Notes: generated from the sequence alone by a model not told the origin. Positions 32,940 to 46,436 are shown, counted from the stretch's first letter. The stretch is 64,000 bases of DNA from Argentina anserina (GCF_933775445.1 NC_065873.1:5146001-5210000); one strand, 5' to 3'. A program made the numbers and translations.

Positions 32940-35690
32940 TTAATGGGAGTACTTAAAACAATCGTAGGTGATGACTTTGTTTCTTCATGACCAGCTTCTG
33001 GCCTACATAGAATATATCTCAATAAGTTGTAGAGAGCGAGAACTTGCTTCCGAATCATTGTTGTGTGATAATCTGAACCCTTGCCCATATAGAGGAATTA
33101 ACTTCCTCTCCAATATATATATACGGGCAATACAGACCGAGCAGCTAGTTTATCTATTGGAGTTCCTAGACTTGGAACTCGAGTGAAGGTGAAGCCGTTT
33201 TTTTTTAGACAACGTCTACATGCAGTAAAGGTGGCCACTTTGTGTTAATGATACTGTGTCACAGTCCCAAATTTCGAATGACAAAAATTTAAATTTGAAG
33301 TCATGAAAACTCTAAAACAATCTCAAATATATTGAAATTATCTTATAATAACAGTGTATCGAAACTGAGTCCACATCATGACTCAGTCGACTTGAATTAT
33401 AACCAGTTTATACCTCAGTATTATAACCAATAGAAATGTAAAAATCTCTCAATCCTCACCACAAACAGAAGAAAGAAATCTTCAGAGTAAGTCCTCCGAA
33501 TCTACTAATCCCCACCTGCAGAACTATCCTCTACACCATCGAGTTGGTGCACCAGGATTGTAAACACAAACCCAGTAAGTTTTTCAGCCCGCATGAGTAA
33601 ACCAACAGTATAACATACATCGCATACAAAGAAAATATGACAGATAACATTTAAAGACAAACGTACTCATGTGACACTGGGTAACCCATCTGTTACCCAA
33701 TATCATTTAAAAATATGTGTAATCATGAGACACTGGGCAACCAATATGTTACCCAAAATCATTTAAAAACATGGGTACTCACGAGACCCAGGCAACCCAT
33801 CAGTTACTCCTCATGCAGTACACCGATAGACACTCAGCAACCCATCTGGTTACCCAAAATCATTTAAAATATGGGTAATCATGATACCTAGGTACCCATC
33901 TGTTACACTTCATGCAGTACACCGACAGACACTTGGCAACCCATATGTTACCCAATATCACTCAAAAACATTGGTACTCATGAGACCCAGGCAACCCATC
34001 TGTTACTCCTCATGCAGTACACCGGCAGACAGACTAGAGCTCTAATTGAATCGTAAGCGACACCCAGCTAAGACTTGATTCCGATTACTGCCAACAACGT
34101 CCGAAGACCAGAAAACTTTTTAACAAGACTCAATGTTAAAACTACGTACAATATAACACACATATTATTGTACTACAACCAAGCGACTCTTGCACAAAAA
34201 TAATTATAGTCACCCCAATAATCCATTATACCGGAAGGTATGTTATCTCTATTCCGGTCTCATCCGCCACAATTAATCAAGAACATCACCATCTCATAAT
34301 TTAAATAGAAACTGTAATATTATATTATATAATACAACAGCCCATATATATGTATCGTATTTACCGTTTTCGTACACATACACAACCCTAAATACAACCC
34401 ACTATATTATATAAATGTTACAGTTCACTCTTTTTAATCTTTCAATCATATAAGTCACCGCCGAGGGTAAACTTGTCATAGTGAGATTTACTCACATTCA
34501 CCATAGTCCATAATCACTAAAACCTTTTAAAATCAGTTATTAAAATAGCGTTTCACTTACCTATGAACCGTAGATGATCAAGTTCACATAATTTAAACCA
34601 AAACATATTTGTAAAACAATTTTTTTATAAGCTACTGATAAAAGACTTTAACAACTCAAACTAAATTCAATAATTATAACACTACTTCGATCATGATGAT
34701 CATTGTGACGTTTACTCAATTTATTTCCTGCGTGCAACTTCCACGACACTGAGAGCGACTCCCTCACTCATTTCGTCAGTCACCTAATAGCATGATAAAG
34801 TGCTTAAAAAACGATACGTAAAACTCAGGTGATGATTCATTATAGCTAAACAGTGTTCATAAAGCATTGTTTAGGAACCACTATTTTTATGAAACACTAT
34901 TCACAAATCACAATTCATGAAACAGTGTTCATGCGCTGGCAACATTCTACTAACTACAGATGATCACCAAAATTTACCACCACAATCTAAATAACATTTC
35001 CAACAACTTTCTAGTTGACCCTAAACTCTAAATTGAATCCGAAATAGTCTGATCGACGAAGAATATAAAATTAGTCTTATTCATCGACGAAGTATATACA
35101 TCCTCCAAGCTTCAAAACACAAGAAGAATCACCATGATTGGTTGCCAGAGGAGGGAGTTCTCCTCACTTCTTCAAATGGAACAGTCGTATTGGTTCTTCA
35201 TTTCTGGGCTTCAAACAGCTCGAATCTTTTCCAAACACTAACCCAGATTGGTAGGGGACGAACAAACGTTTCCAACGCAACCGAGCTGTTTTTGTGAAAA
35301 AAAACTGATTTCTGATTTTTAATCTCCTCTCTTTCCTTTTATACTCATCCCAAAATTGGAAACTAAACTTCTGTTGCTAGCAACTTTCACATATAACATC
35401 TGATTAAAGCGTGCCACACGTCTACGAACTCGTATTAACGAACTCTACGACTTTCATGAATGAAATTTTCTGAGATTCCTAACTAATAAAAAGTCAACTC
35501 TTGACCGCTCACGGTAACGTTTATGAGTATAAATCGCGCGAACATTTTCGTTTTCCGCCTCATACTATATAATCGGATTACCACCAATTTAAATATCTCC
35601 GAACAATAATTAGAAAATAATTATAAATTTCCGGTATATTAAACACTGTGTGCTATATCTAGGCAAATGTTGCAATCTAAGAAGCACGAA
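32940..35690 (-). pseudogene. RMA-like RING pseudogene split by an LTR
   Basis: Minus strand. 35646-35690 encodes the start of a RING (DCNICLDIAH). The frame is then broken by the LTR at 33257-35645. It resumes at about 33250 with plus-strand GCAGTAAAGGTGGCCAC, the same phrase found in the live RING genes (complement of CGHLYC). 33030-33120 has plus-strand CCATATAGAGGAATTAAC, matching the LIPLYGKG region of the dual-RING gene, with a frame change inside it. Downstream residues RKQVLALYNLLRYILCRPEA are also seen. Flank alignment to the dual-RING gene is continuous across the LTR. Dead by insertion and frameshift. Confidence 0.75.
33257..35645 (-). mobile_element. Solo LTR, reverse strand, inside the RING pseudogene
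   Basis: The plus strand begins TGTCACAGTCCC (LTR 3' end) and ends near TATTAAACA (LTR 5' end). Internal blocks in reverse: CATGCAGTACACCG and CAACCCATCTG repeats (33660-34030), AGACTAGAGCTC, the CGTCCGAAGAC motif, GTGAGATTTACTCAC (about 34480), and the CCTGCGTGCAACTTCCACGAC phrase shared with the LTR at base 1. It belongs with the shorter LTR type at 49464/60361. CTGTG occurs at both edges (33254-33258 and 35646-35650) but overlaps the terminal TG by two bases, so the exact target duplication is uncertain. Confidence 0.78.
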
Positions 35691-36433
35691 CACAACATGC
35701 TAGTCACGTATCGCGTGTCCGATACTGACACGAATATGCTTGGACATGTTGAAATACACACGGATACACAACTATTGCTCGAACACGGATTAGACATGTC
35801 TTTATCACATCAAGGACATGCGATCTCTCTCGGACTCTTTTGTTGGGTTCTCTTCTCTTTCTTTAGATCGGCACATTGATATTCCTTAATGCCCAATCGA
35901 ATACATAGGAAATGAAACAAAGAAAGGAGATTGAATTTCTTCACACCCAACTGAATTTTTTCCTATAACCACTCACTTTTACCTTACTCCCCCATCTTGA
36001 ACAACACTTATACAGTGATTTTGCTTGGAATAAATTTGATCAGAGACTTTTGGGTTATAGTAGTTCAATGGTTAGGTTATAAGTTAGGGTCATTTAGGAA
36101 TGGGTACGAGAAAGGTTGAGTTATCTGGGTAAGTTAGAAATGGTTGAAACTAATAGAGAAATCAAGGTATAATTGTTCAGCTGACAAAAAGAAGCTGTCA
36201 GTATTGGTATTACTAGATGGATTACCTCATGAATTACTCCATGTCAAAATAAAACACGCTTCATTCACAGAGAATTGGAAGAGATTGATCAGATGAGTAT
36301 TGGATGAGAACTAAAACGAGAGGAAATTGGAAAGTCTGCAAGTTGGGGTTAATCATGGTGACTTAATCTTGGCCGTGTAATTTGACTAAAGCTTATCCAA
36401 CAACTGCCCGTCCATGCCTCACATGGCCCTATT

Positions 36434-36467
<34 letters not shown>

Positions 36468-36479
36468 ATATATAGGCCC
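35691..36479. other. Intergenic stretch
   Basis: No gene seen. 35700-35830 has GTGTCCGATACTGACACG-like phrases whose inverted counterpart appears near 40930-41010, on the far side of the copia remnant. Confidence 0.35.
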
Positions 36480-39400
36480 AAGAATATATGTATTATTCCG
36501 GGACAATTATTATTCTACCCTTGTGTGTGTCTTAGCCTTATGCGTCGATTATTTTTGCGATCACCCCGGCCTTCTTACCGACCAAGTCCGATTGTCGCCG
36601 GCCGGTTTTCCAACAATCGTCGCCGCCGGTTCCGGTGAGTTTTCGACGATTTGTTCGTCATTTCTCATCATTTTTCCAGCATATTTCCCGAAGTTTTTAC
36701 TGCCACGTTTTCTAGTCCAAATTTCATCCGGTTTTGAGTTATTTTGACATGGTTTTCCAGTTAATTTTCCGGTTTTCTCCAAGTCATTTCATAGCTCAAA
36801 CGATTTTATTATTATTGGTGACCACCCGCACCATATGGATGGTTTTCTACCCTAATTGTTTGATATTCAACTGCTCCAATACCATGTTTTTCCAACACTT
36901 ATGTTGAAGAATGTAGTTCTATTGCCATGTGATATACTCGATGGGATTGCATATTTGTTTTAATCCCCCCTCTTACAATATCCTACGGCGTATTGTCTAG
37001 AGAAGTCCACCGCGTCGTTGACTCTCTTAATTTTATTTTGAGCATGTCCCGCCGTGAAATCGAGTGTCTTACTAATTGCGTAACCACCCACACTGTCCTA
37101 CGGCGCAGGTAGTTGTTTTACGGATCTCGTGCGAAGATGTTTTATATCTTCGTGCCTTGCTAAGTTTTCAAAGGCTCTACATGCCAATGATGGATTTCAT
37201 CTTGATATTTGTGTTAAGAATGGAGAGGAATAAATCTGTTAGATTCCATTGACAGTAGCGTTTTCAAGCTTAGACAGTAACGTTATTAGCCTACGGACAT
37301 AACTTTGCTTGCCTGCAACAGTAGCTTTATGTAACTCAAGATTCTTTAAATCATGGATTCAGTTTTGCTGTCTCCTCGGTTTTGACATGATCATTTTTGG
37401 TCATTTTGAATGAGAGATTTGAGTTCTTTGAAATTCACATGATCATCTATTTTTCATATTCACGAAGCGATTAGAGGATCACCTAACCCGTGCTCCACAT
37501 GGTGAGGCCGTGCCTATCCGTGCCATGCACGGTGAGGCCGAGCATACCCGTCTCGGCGGCTCCATGGCATTCAGGCTGTAAGTGGCGGCATCCCCTCATT
37601 CATAGGATCTTGTGATGCCTCCCGTGTTTTCTAATGCCTCCATGAGAATCTCTGATGCCCATCGCTCATTTTGCAAAGCTTGTTATCTTGCTAGATTTCA
37701 AGGAAGTCCTTTATTTGATAATGCTCCATCCAAGAACATTTCATTTTTACAAAGTATTTAAGGTGACATTAGTGGACCCTATCCAACCGAATGCGGACAT
37801 TTTTCGGTATTTTTATGGTATAGGTTAAGAGCATCGACGCGTTGGTCACACGTCGCTTTGCTATCCACAAGAAACGCTGCATTTGCTAAAGTTTTTAGCT
37901 ATAATCATCATACTAAGGGCTCACCACCCTTCCCATCCTCTCGAATCTATTTGATTGGATACTGTTAGAGAGTTCACCTCCACGACTTTGATGATTTAAT
38001 TTTGCATATCTACTACGATCGTCGTTGAACATATTATTCCTCATGTTCATTACATGCACGATCTAGCAGAGCTCGGACTTGGTTATGGGTACTAACTTGC
38101 CGAATTTTTCATGGGGATATGTAATGATGTTGCATCTTGTGACACATATTCGTTTCAAATCCACAACTCACCAAGCGTTTAATGCGTATCAGATGGTCAC
38201 TGGATACGATCTCAACGTTCTTTTCACTAACACATACATATTTGGTTAAGTTGTTTATGTGCCTCTATTGTAGTTATCTCAATGGGTCTACTTGAAACGA
38301 TTAAGTATTCTGGTTGGTTATGATTTATGAATCACCAATACTTGTCCGCTATTTCCAATCTACAACCGTTGATCTCTATCCTGCGATATTAGCAGAGGGT
38401 CACTTTGATGTGGCACTATGGTGTGGCACTATGGAATGCTCCCATTCCAGTTTTAACACCAGGAATTGACATGGTGTGGCACTATGTCTCATTAAGATCC
38501 TGCACTACTCAAAGTGAGCAAATGTGCAACGCATTATCGACCTCCAGAAAGGCAAAGATTCGATGCTCAATGACTTTACCGATATTGCGAAAGTGACGAG
38601 ATCGCACATAAATGTTGTGATGTGCCGATAAGGTTGGAACTCTCAGAATATATGAGAATTTCATATGACCTGGTCCTAGCATCGTTGGTACTATCCTTGA
38701 CAGTGGGAAGGAAGCCGAGGATGACACCATCGTACGCTGTGGTGTTGTCGGCGCCTGTGGTATTGCACCACAAAACAAGGGCGGCAAACGCAAATATAGA
38801 CTAGTAAGGGTCATAGCTTCGGTCTTGGCTCCTACCTAGATGAGGGGGAGACTATTATTCTCTGGAATCAAAACCAGAAAGAAACGAGGTGCGTAGGCAC
38901 AAGTATTTCGCCCATCATCAAGAGATATTCTCTAAACATGTGTATCAACTAAGTTTCTGTGGGACGCTATAGACTCCTTTTGTTGATGTTAGAGAAGAAT
39001 AGAAATCTCACGAATTGATCGTATACAATGCGCGCGTGTGTTTAATGGATTTTGATCTCCCATGATTGATGATGTATTCGCTTATGCTCTTATTCCGTTG
39101 TAAAGCATCAACGATGAGCAACTTGACCGAAGTGGAAAGAATCAATACAGGCTGAACTAGACTTGTTATGTTGGTCGTTGTTCGTAAGTGTAATGTGATG
39201 ATGAAGTCATGCAATATTTGCAGAACTTATGGCACAAAGATTGTCTCATTATCCTAGTATTGACTACGATGAGTTATATTCTCTCGTTATGGACATAATT
39301 GCTTTCCCTTACTTGATCAGCAGTAGTGTCCATGAAAACTGATTTGCAGCATATGATAGTGGTCATAGAATATCTGTAAAGGGATCTTGACGCAGATATG

Positions 39401-40849
39401 AGAGTCCTCGAGGGACTTTAAATGCCTCTAGACCACGGAGAGCTTATGTAATCAGATTGCGACGTTCGAGAGGACGTAGTACAATCGATTGCAAGATCTC
39501 ATACTCATATGTGTTCATATGAAAGCTAATTCTTGATTCTCTATTCTGTCTAAGTATAGATGTTGAAGAGATTCAATGAGCTATACATTCATACATATTA
39601 GTGTTGTTGGGACACTATTACTTTCATTATGCCGTGATTAACTATGCGCATATGTATCGTCATTGGACTTGTATTGCTCCCTTGACATGAGTTTAGTTCT
39701 ACACTTAGTGAACCAACACAAATCCTATCCACACCAACGCCGCCAGCAGCTCCAGCAATATCAACGTACGCCTTGGTATAGCAGTTGACACTGGTAGTGT
39801 AGAGGATGCGTACGGTTCCGTCTTGGACCAAAATCAGTCCTTCATTGGTCTATTCCCCAATTCTTTTGTGAAAGACACATTGAATGTGACAAATCAGAAT
39901 CTGTCCAGTTTCGTAGGTTAACTTCAACGAGCCCTATAGGATATCTCGCTCAATGAAATATGGTGAAATTGGTACCGTTGGAAAGGTCTATGTGTCTACT
40001 TTCCAGGGACCCTAACCATTTATTCATAGCTATCATATTGAGTGAGTTATGGCCGTTTTAGCTAAGTATGACAGTTCTGTCTGGAAATTTGCAAGTCAGT
40101 CAACTTCGATATAGCACTGTGAACTGCTCCGATCGGATTAAGTTGTGAAATTTATGTCATTGGAAAGCCACGGGTATCTACGTTCCAGAACATTTTACGG
40201 TTCGCTGATACCTATTTTGACAAAGAATTTAGGGCCGTTTAAGTGAGTGAAGGTCATTCTATTCGAGAATCTGATCTTCATTGCAAACTCTTGTTTTGAT
40301 TTATTATGCAATCTTGTTTCCTAAGATCTAAGTTTGGCTAAGTATAGCATGTATGATCTAGGGATGTGTTGCTAGATTAATAATTAATCATTGGCCTAAG
40401 ACTACGTTTGAGAAGCCTGTAATGAATGTTGTATACGTTGTTTTTTGTACTCCATGATTATGGCACTAATCAGGGGGAGTTGTTTCGTAGACTTCAGGGG
40501 GTCTACCTCACATGATGCTATCAAATGTAGACGGTGCGTTGTTCTCTTTTTCCTTTCGATTAAGATTTTGTTTTTACCAAAGAGGTTTTTATTTTGCTTG
40601 ACAAAGTTTTTACCGAGGCAACGATGTGTGCACCATGCAACCTAGGCATGCGACACAAGGGGGAGTGTTTCGAGAGAATTATTATTCTACCCTTGTGTGT
40701 GTCTTAGCCTTATTAGGTTTCCTGTTAGAGATAGATTCGCATCTCTATAATAGATTAGGACTCCGAATTCTGCGGGATTCAAGTGATATAATGCCTATAT
40801 GTATAGGCCCCCATATCATTCAATAATACACAATTTTCATTCTGAAACA
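36480..40849 (+). mobile_element. Decayed Ty1/copia retrotransposon
   Basis: Coding fragments lie in copia order, on several frames and with many stops. A GAG-pre-integrase-like stretch (LHANDGFHL) is near 37170. Integrase core phrases GDISGPYPTECGHF and STRWSHVALLSTRNAAFAK lie in 37760-37900, and a further piece THQAFNAYQMVTGYD near 38180. A reverse-transcriptase phrase (AQRLSHYPSIDYDELYSLV, then MDIIAFPYLIS) is near 39230-39320. A purine tract AAGGGGGAG precedes the 3' LTR at 40666. A matching partial 5' LTR phrase (AATTATTATTCTACCCTTG) lies near 36507. No frame is intact. Small frames annotated within are debris. Confidence 0.85.
40666..40849 (+). mobile_element. 3' LTR of the copia remnant (184 bp)
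   Basis: It begins TGTTTCGAGAG and ends TTCTGAAACA, so the ends TGTTTC/GAAACA are inverted repeats. It is preceded by the polypurine tract CAAGGGGGAG. The length is small for copia. Confidence 0.82.
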
Positions 40850-41454
40850 TGTATTAATTAAATATAGTATGTTTCAATAATGTTTCTAATAGGTATATAT
40901 ATATATATATATTTAAAATAATATTTAATTAGCATGTCCACTGCATGTCCGTGTCTAAAATTTTTTTGATATGCAGTATCCAATACGAACACTTGTGTCA
41001 ATACTCATGCTATAATAGACACTTTAGGGTTTAACTGAAGTACTTGAGTGACCAAACAATTTCTATTGTAGTAATGAATCGAAATTCTGTTCTAACTGAA
41101 GCACTTTAAGGTTACGTACAATTGTAAGCCAAAGTAGGAAAATCGTATTACTCTACTCCCTGGCGGAATGCCATTAGACACAATACCTCCTAACAGAAAA
41201 ACGCAGATATATAGAATAAGGAGAGACGACAAGTACAGTTGAACTAACGTTCACATCAATTCAACCAGAAATACACTACAAAACCAATCGAAGTAAAAAC
41301 AAACACACAAATTACCTCGAGGGCCGGGATTGACCTGAGATGCAAAGATATGTGGAAGGAAGCTCTGATCTCTAGTCGCCCACCAGTATTCGAATTCCAG
41401 TTTTTCACTACGTTATGTATTAGAACTTCTAATCTGTTTAGGTTCTTTTTTTTT

Positions 41455-41830
41455 TTTTTGACAAAAATATCAATTTGCACCTCAAACTTGACCATAATTG
41501 TCAGTTTGCACTCCAAATTTTCATTTAAATCAATCAACCTCTTAAACTTGGTAAAATTTATGATTTGCACCCTATCAGTTAAATTTTAAGTCACATGTTA
41601 TGCGATTGAGATACAGTATTTTAATTATTTATTTATTCATATTTAATAATGAAATAAATTAATAAAATTACTTAAGAGAAACACTTGCTACTATGTTTTT
41701 TTATATTTTTTCGAAACATGTTATTTATTTATATATTAATTATTTTACGTGATATGATATGTTAAAAAATATTAGAAAAATATAAATAAATACATTGAAA
41801 AATTAAAAATAAATGTGTACATATGAAAAA

Positions 41831-41861
<31 letters not shown>

Positions 41862-42215
41862 ATACACTATATTTGAATGAGTGGGTATGTTGAATATATA
41901 ATTCGAATTAGGGTTAAGTATGTGGAAAAAAGATGTAAATAAATTTTTTGATTAAAAAAATAATCATCATTTTAAAGAATATTTTATTTATTTTTAAGAA
42001 AAATATAAATAGAAAATGACAACTTTACCTCTCATATGCATGACATGTGACTCAAAATTAGATAGAAATAGATAAATTTAACGGATGGGATGCAAATCGG
42101 TAATTTTTACCAAGTTTAAGAGTTAAATTAACTCAAATGGAAGTTTAGGGTGCAAATTGACAATTTCAGCCAAGTTTGAAGTCTATTTTGACAATTTTCT
42201 CTTTTTTTTGTGTTG
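41455..42215. mobile_element. Large inverted-repeat (MITE-like) element
   Basis: The arms are about 150-170 bp. The left arm (about 41460-41605) runs CAATTTGCACC, CTTAAACTTGGTAAAATT, GATTTGCACCC, GTTAAATTTT, AAGTCACATG. The right arm (about 42045-42205) carries the complement in reverse order: CATGTGACT, AAATTTAACGGAT, ACCAAGTTTAAGAG, GGGTGCAAATTGACAATT. The loop is AT-rich with an AT dinucleotide run at about 41829-41857. No transposase frame. The ends at the T-run (41445) and at 42205 are not precisely fixed. Confidence 0.78.
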
Positions 42216-42356
42216 AGAAAGATCTAGTTAATTAGGTTCCTACCACAAGTCAGGCGTGGATGTGTAAAACATAATCGTTACATCTTCCTCGTGTCTTTAG
42301 GCAATTAATGGTTTAAATCCCTACAAAGGGTAATATATAAATATTAAAAACAAAAT

Positions 42357-42552
42357 TGTTGAAGGAAAAACACGTTATGTGCATTCGTCAATATAACAGA
42401 CGATGTGATTAAATGATTAATATTCATTAGTTATTGTGTAACATTAAGTCATTATTATCATCATAATTTACGATGTAATTATCATTGTAATACTCTCCCT
42501 ATATAAAGGGATTACGCAATAAGATGAGTAGACTAATTCTATTTTTCCTACA
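42357..42552 (+). mobile_element. Small LTR of a copia-like element, with leader remnant
   Basis: It begins TGTTGAAGGAAAAACACG and ends TTTTTCCTACA. A TATA box (CCCTATATAAAGGG, about 42499) lies in it, and ACACGTTATCAGTACG follows directly, a primer-binding region seen next to small plant copia LTRs. The leader continues to about 43080 (CT/CC-rich). No polyprotein or second LTR was found, so it is an incomplete copy. Confidence 0.65.
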
Positions 42553-43080
42553 ACACGTTATCAGTACGTAGTTCTAACCTTGTGCTTGATAGAACCCTAA
42601 TTCCCGAAATTATTTATTTTAAAAATATTTTAGAAGAAGACAAATAAAAAGCAAAAATTCCAGCTGATATCGTTTCTGAACTCGAGCACCCAGAAATTTG
42701 TTCTGGGCACCCATCCCCCCTCCGATTTACCCAGACCAGGTTTTTCTTCCTCGTTGACGATGCCTTGGGTCAACCTTTACGACGTCAAACCAATGTTGCA
42801 CAGCGCTGCCGTAACTTGGTATCTCAGCCTCAAGCCTGGATTCAATTCGCTCCTGGTAGTATCAACGTTGCCACTGCAGCTCTTGGCGCGGCCAAGGTTT
42901 TAAGCCACTAATGAAAACCCAGCAATTTCTGACCCAAATCCTGGCGTCTCCCTCAGCCATGATGTTGCTCCATTCCGACAGCCTATGGTAATCAATCCGG
43001 CGATCGAGCCTAGCGACTCGGATTTGCAGATCAGACCTAGATCAGATCGAATCCGACCAGACTCAGTTGAGAGGATTTCT

Positions 43081-44781
43081 TACCTCTCGGTAAACTGGTA
43101 AAAATAGGGACATGGTAAATTCGCCTATAGAATCACTTCACTGCACGTAAGTGAAATCAAGTATGACCGTGTAAATTAAGCAAGAGTAACTATTATGCAA
43201 TTTATTTGGAAAACTTACAAGTAAGATCTAAATTATTATTGTCAGTGTTATTAAATTTCATTAATATACATGAAATTATACATGTTACGTGGGAAAGTAG
43301 TCTCCGAATATTTAATTGTTTAGCATGTATTAAAATCATAATGTCATGATTTATATTTTAAGCATTATATTTATACATAGTCTTTGGCATGTATTATGAA
43401 TATAATAATTGTCTAAATTATGTAAATCACTTAACCATGTTAGATGCTATGCTCTACTTGTTGCATATGCTATGTTTGTATAATTTTTATAATTATTTTA
43501 TTTAATATATTATATGCAATGAGCATTGCCATGATAAGAAAATTTTATGAGCATTTTATGATTAAAAAAAATTAAAAAGGGATAAGCATATTACTGTAAT
43601 AAAATATTTTCACGAAGTATTAGAAAATATATATGACCATTGCAAATCTTGGTCTTGCAATACAATTTGTATTTCTTGAAAATTTATTAATATATATGTT
43701 TTTACTGTGATAGTGCAACATATATTGGACTTTAAAAAATTTGAGTACCAACCTCCCATGCATGCAAGCCAGCCAAGGCTCAACCATGATCGAATTATGG
43801 AAATATGTTTCCTACACGTAGTTTGGCAGTATAATTAAATTCTTAAATGACAACGTAAGGTCTCTCAAGAAAAAGAAATTTCTCTAAAACTAATTTTGCA
43901 TAATAACCGTCATAACCGTAAAGTAAATGACAATTACTATGGACGTGTAGTTTCAAACAAACTGACCAATGACAATTGATAACAATGTACTGTATGAAAA
44001 AGGCCTAGTTTGTGAGCAATGAAGCACCCTGTTACAAAAAGAATATAGAATAATGACAATACGACAATTTGAAAAAAAAATATATTTAATATCAAATAAC
44101 ATTACTTAAAAAAATTAATTAAAAACAACGATAGAAATCTAACTATGAGGTTCCAAACTTTAATTATAGTATGTCTTTAATTTTCCAAGATATTATTATA
44201 ATGGTTGTTATGCTTAAAATTTCATTAGACTTTGGTATTGAAGTATCATTGGATTGGAAAAGACCTTAATGTAATCGTTGAAATACAACTAAGGTTATGA
44301 ATTTTTCTCAATGAATTGAGAATATTCAAATATTAATTGAGATACATGTGGTTCGACTTTCAATATTTTGACATTGCGATGTACCGCATAAAGTAAAACA
44401 ATTTTACAAAATATTAATATGACATGAAATGCAAAGAAATAGATCATGCGATCCCCATAATAATAGTAATGAAGAATAATACTATATCCGTGGATATAAC
44501 TAATAATATTAATAAGGATCAATTTTAATTCGTTTGAGCTTTTAAAATCGAGATTTACACGAACGGTTCACGTTGAAAAATTTTAATTCGTTCATTGATT
44601 TAATCTAATTTTAATATCTTAGCAATGTCCGAATTGGATGAAATTTTGTACAGATGATCTTTAATAGCATACCTAAATATTGAATCACTTATAGTGAAAA
44701 AAATTAACCGAAAAAGTGTGCCAAAATTAGAACTTCACTCTGTAATTACAGAGTATTACAGAGTGAAAGTTAACTCTAGAT

Positions 44782-44820
<39 letters not shown>

Positions 44821-44876
44821 CATATATGATTTAGTTACCAGATATTTAACAAGGAGAACAATTTTGGTACGTAGCA
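43081..44876. other. AT-rich intergenic DNA
   Basis: No gene seen. Small near-palindromes occur near 44740 (CTCTGTAATTACAGAG), and a TA run lies at about 44789-44817. Confidence 0.4.
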
Positions 44877-45798
44877 ATGGCTAGAATCCTCATTGTGATA
44901 GCTTTTCTTCCCCGTGTACTAACTTTTGCGCGCGCAAGCTTTTGCAGCAACTGAGCCAATTCAAAATGGATCAATATATGAGCCATGAAGAGGCATGGAG
45001 CGACCGGAGGAGGTTATTAGGATACCTAAACGACACTCAAAATTAGCACGCAAGACCTTGGAATCAGCATTAAAATTATACCAGCAAATTTATCATTTGA
45101 ATGTTACAAGAGAGCTTGATCCAGAAACCCTTAACCTAATAACCACTCCTCGATGTGGATTTCCAGATCAAAATCTCATCGATCAATTAATGAGTCACAG
45201 TACGTCGACACGCGGTGTTCATGTCGGTTCCTTTCATGCTCTTTTTAAACATGGAGTTACAAAATGGCCACCAAAAAAGTACAATCACACGTACAAAATC
45301 AACGGTGGAGATCCAACAAAAGTTGGAAATGATGCATTGTTGCAAGCACTCGAATATGCATTCCAGCTCTGGGCTAAGGTTTCCAATTTTACGTTTGAAA
45401 CTGTTGTACCGAGTTCCCTGGCCTGCTGATCTTTTGATCAGCTTTCAGACGTACTGGAGAACATGGCAATACTCCTGATAAAAACCTCTGGGCACATGGT
45501 GTTTCAGCGAATGGAAATCCTCCCACATATGGGAGAGTGCATGTGCCTTTGTGGATTGGAGTTTTTTTTTTTTAAAGACTTTGTGGATTGGAGTTTCATG
45601 CAACCAGGTCCGAAACAATTTTACTTAATATATATGGGTGGTTGCCCATGAAATAGGTCACGTTCTTGGAGGAACTGGTCATAATGCAAATCTATACTAA
45701 TGCCATTATGTTATGCTTATACGCGTCCAGGCAAGACTAGGAGGGCTTTGCATAGAGACGATATTGCTGCCATACGTGCGATCTGCCCGTACGCGTAG
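44877..45798 (+). pseudogene. Matrix metalloproteinase pseudogene
   Basis: An ATG at 44877 opens a hydrophobic signal-like stretch that hits a stop after 25 codons. The propeptide follows in another frame (44995-45429), including the cysteine switch PRCGFPD and the catalytic-domain start (LWAKVSNFTFE). A stop near 45427 and further frame changes follow. A stretch repeated within 45540-45600 (TTTGTGGATTGGAGTT twice) looks like a local duplication. The zinc site is HEIGHVLGGTGH: the third histidine is one residue too far for HExxHxxGxxH. The tail LHRDDIAAIRAICP ends at TAG 45796-45798. It is a tandem relative of the intact MMP that starts 0.7 kb downstream. Confidence 0.85.
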
Positions 45799-46425
45799 CT
45801 ACAGTATGTATCTATGTGGTTCACATAATCACATGCATTATTATTAACTGAGTACGTGAGAAATAAATGATCGAAAGTAATAAGGAGAGACTGTACGTGA
45901 TTCACAGTTTCATCTTGTTCTCTTACATGCATTGGTATGTTTTGCTTGGAATCTCTTTTTTCTTTTTCCTTTGGTTTCTTTTGATCGATGGATCATGAAT
46001 TTTGATTCATTGCTTGAAAGTTCTTTTAAATCTAATCAGCGCAGAGTATATCGATCTCCTGAACCCCTTTTTTGAAGACTTGAACGTTCATATTAATTAA
46101 TGTTTAATTGAGAACTACCAGCGCGGATTCGGCGGAATAGATGTTTCCTTCTTTCCTTCTGTGTTTGAAAAGATTTACCAACTAGAACTTGTCAAAAGTT
46201 GGCAGATTTGATAAATATCTATTGTAAAGCAAATTTTGTTACGCAGACAATCTAGTGTCAAAATTTTTCTCTATAGAGGGATGTCGGTTGGGTAGATGAA
46301 TCTCCATCTATCGGACAGTATCGTTTATTTTGGTATGTAATTATAAGATCAGGAATTTGTCCAGCAATCATGGACTATATTCTTAATTATTTTGTTGAAA
46401 AAGGAATGTTATTCAATCTGCTAGC

Positions 46426-46436
46426 TATATAAATAG
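46426..46436 (+). promoter_or_regulatory. TATA box of the MMP gene
   Basis: TATATAAATAG lies 89 bp before the proposed ATG. Transcription would start near 46460, downstream of an alternative in-frame ATG at 46453, which supports the start at 46525. Confidence 0.6.
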
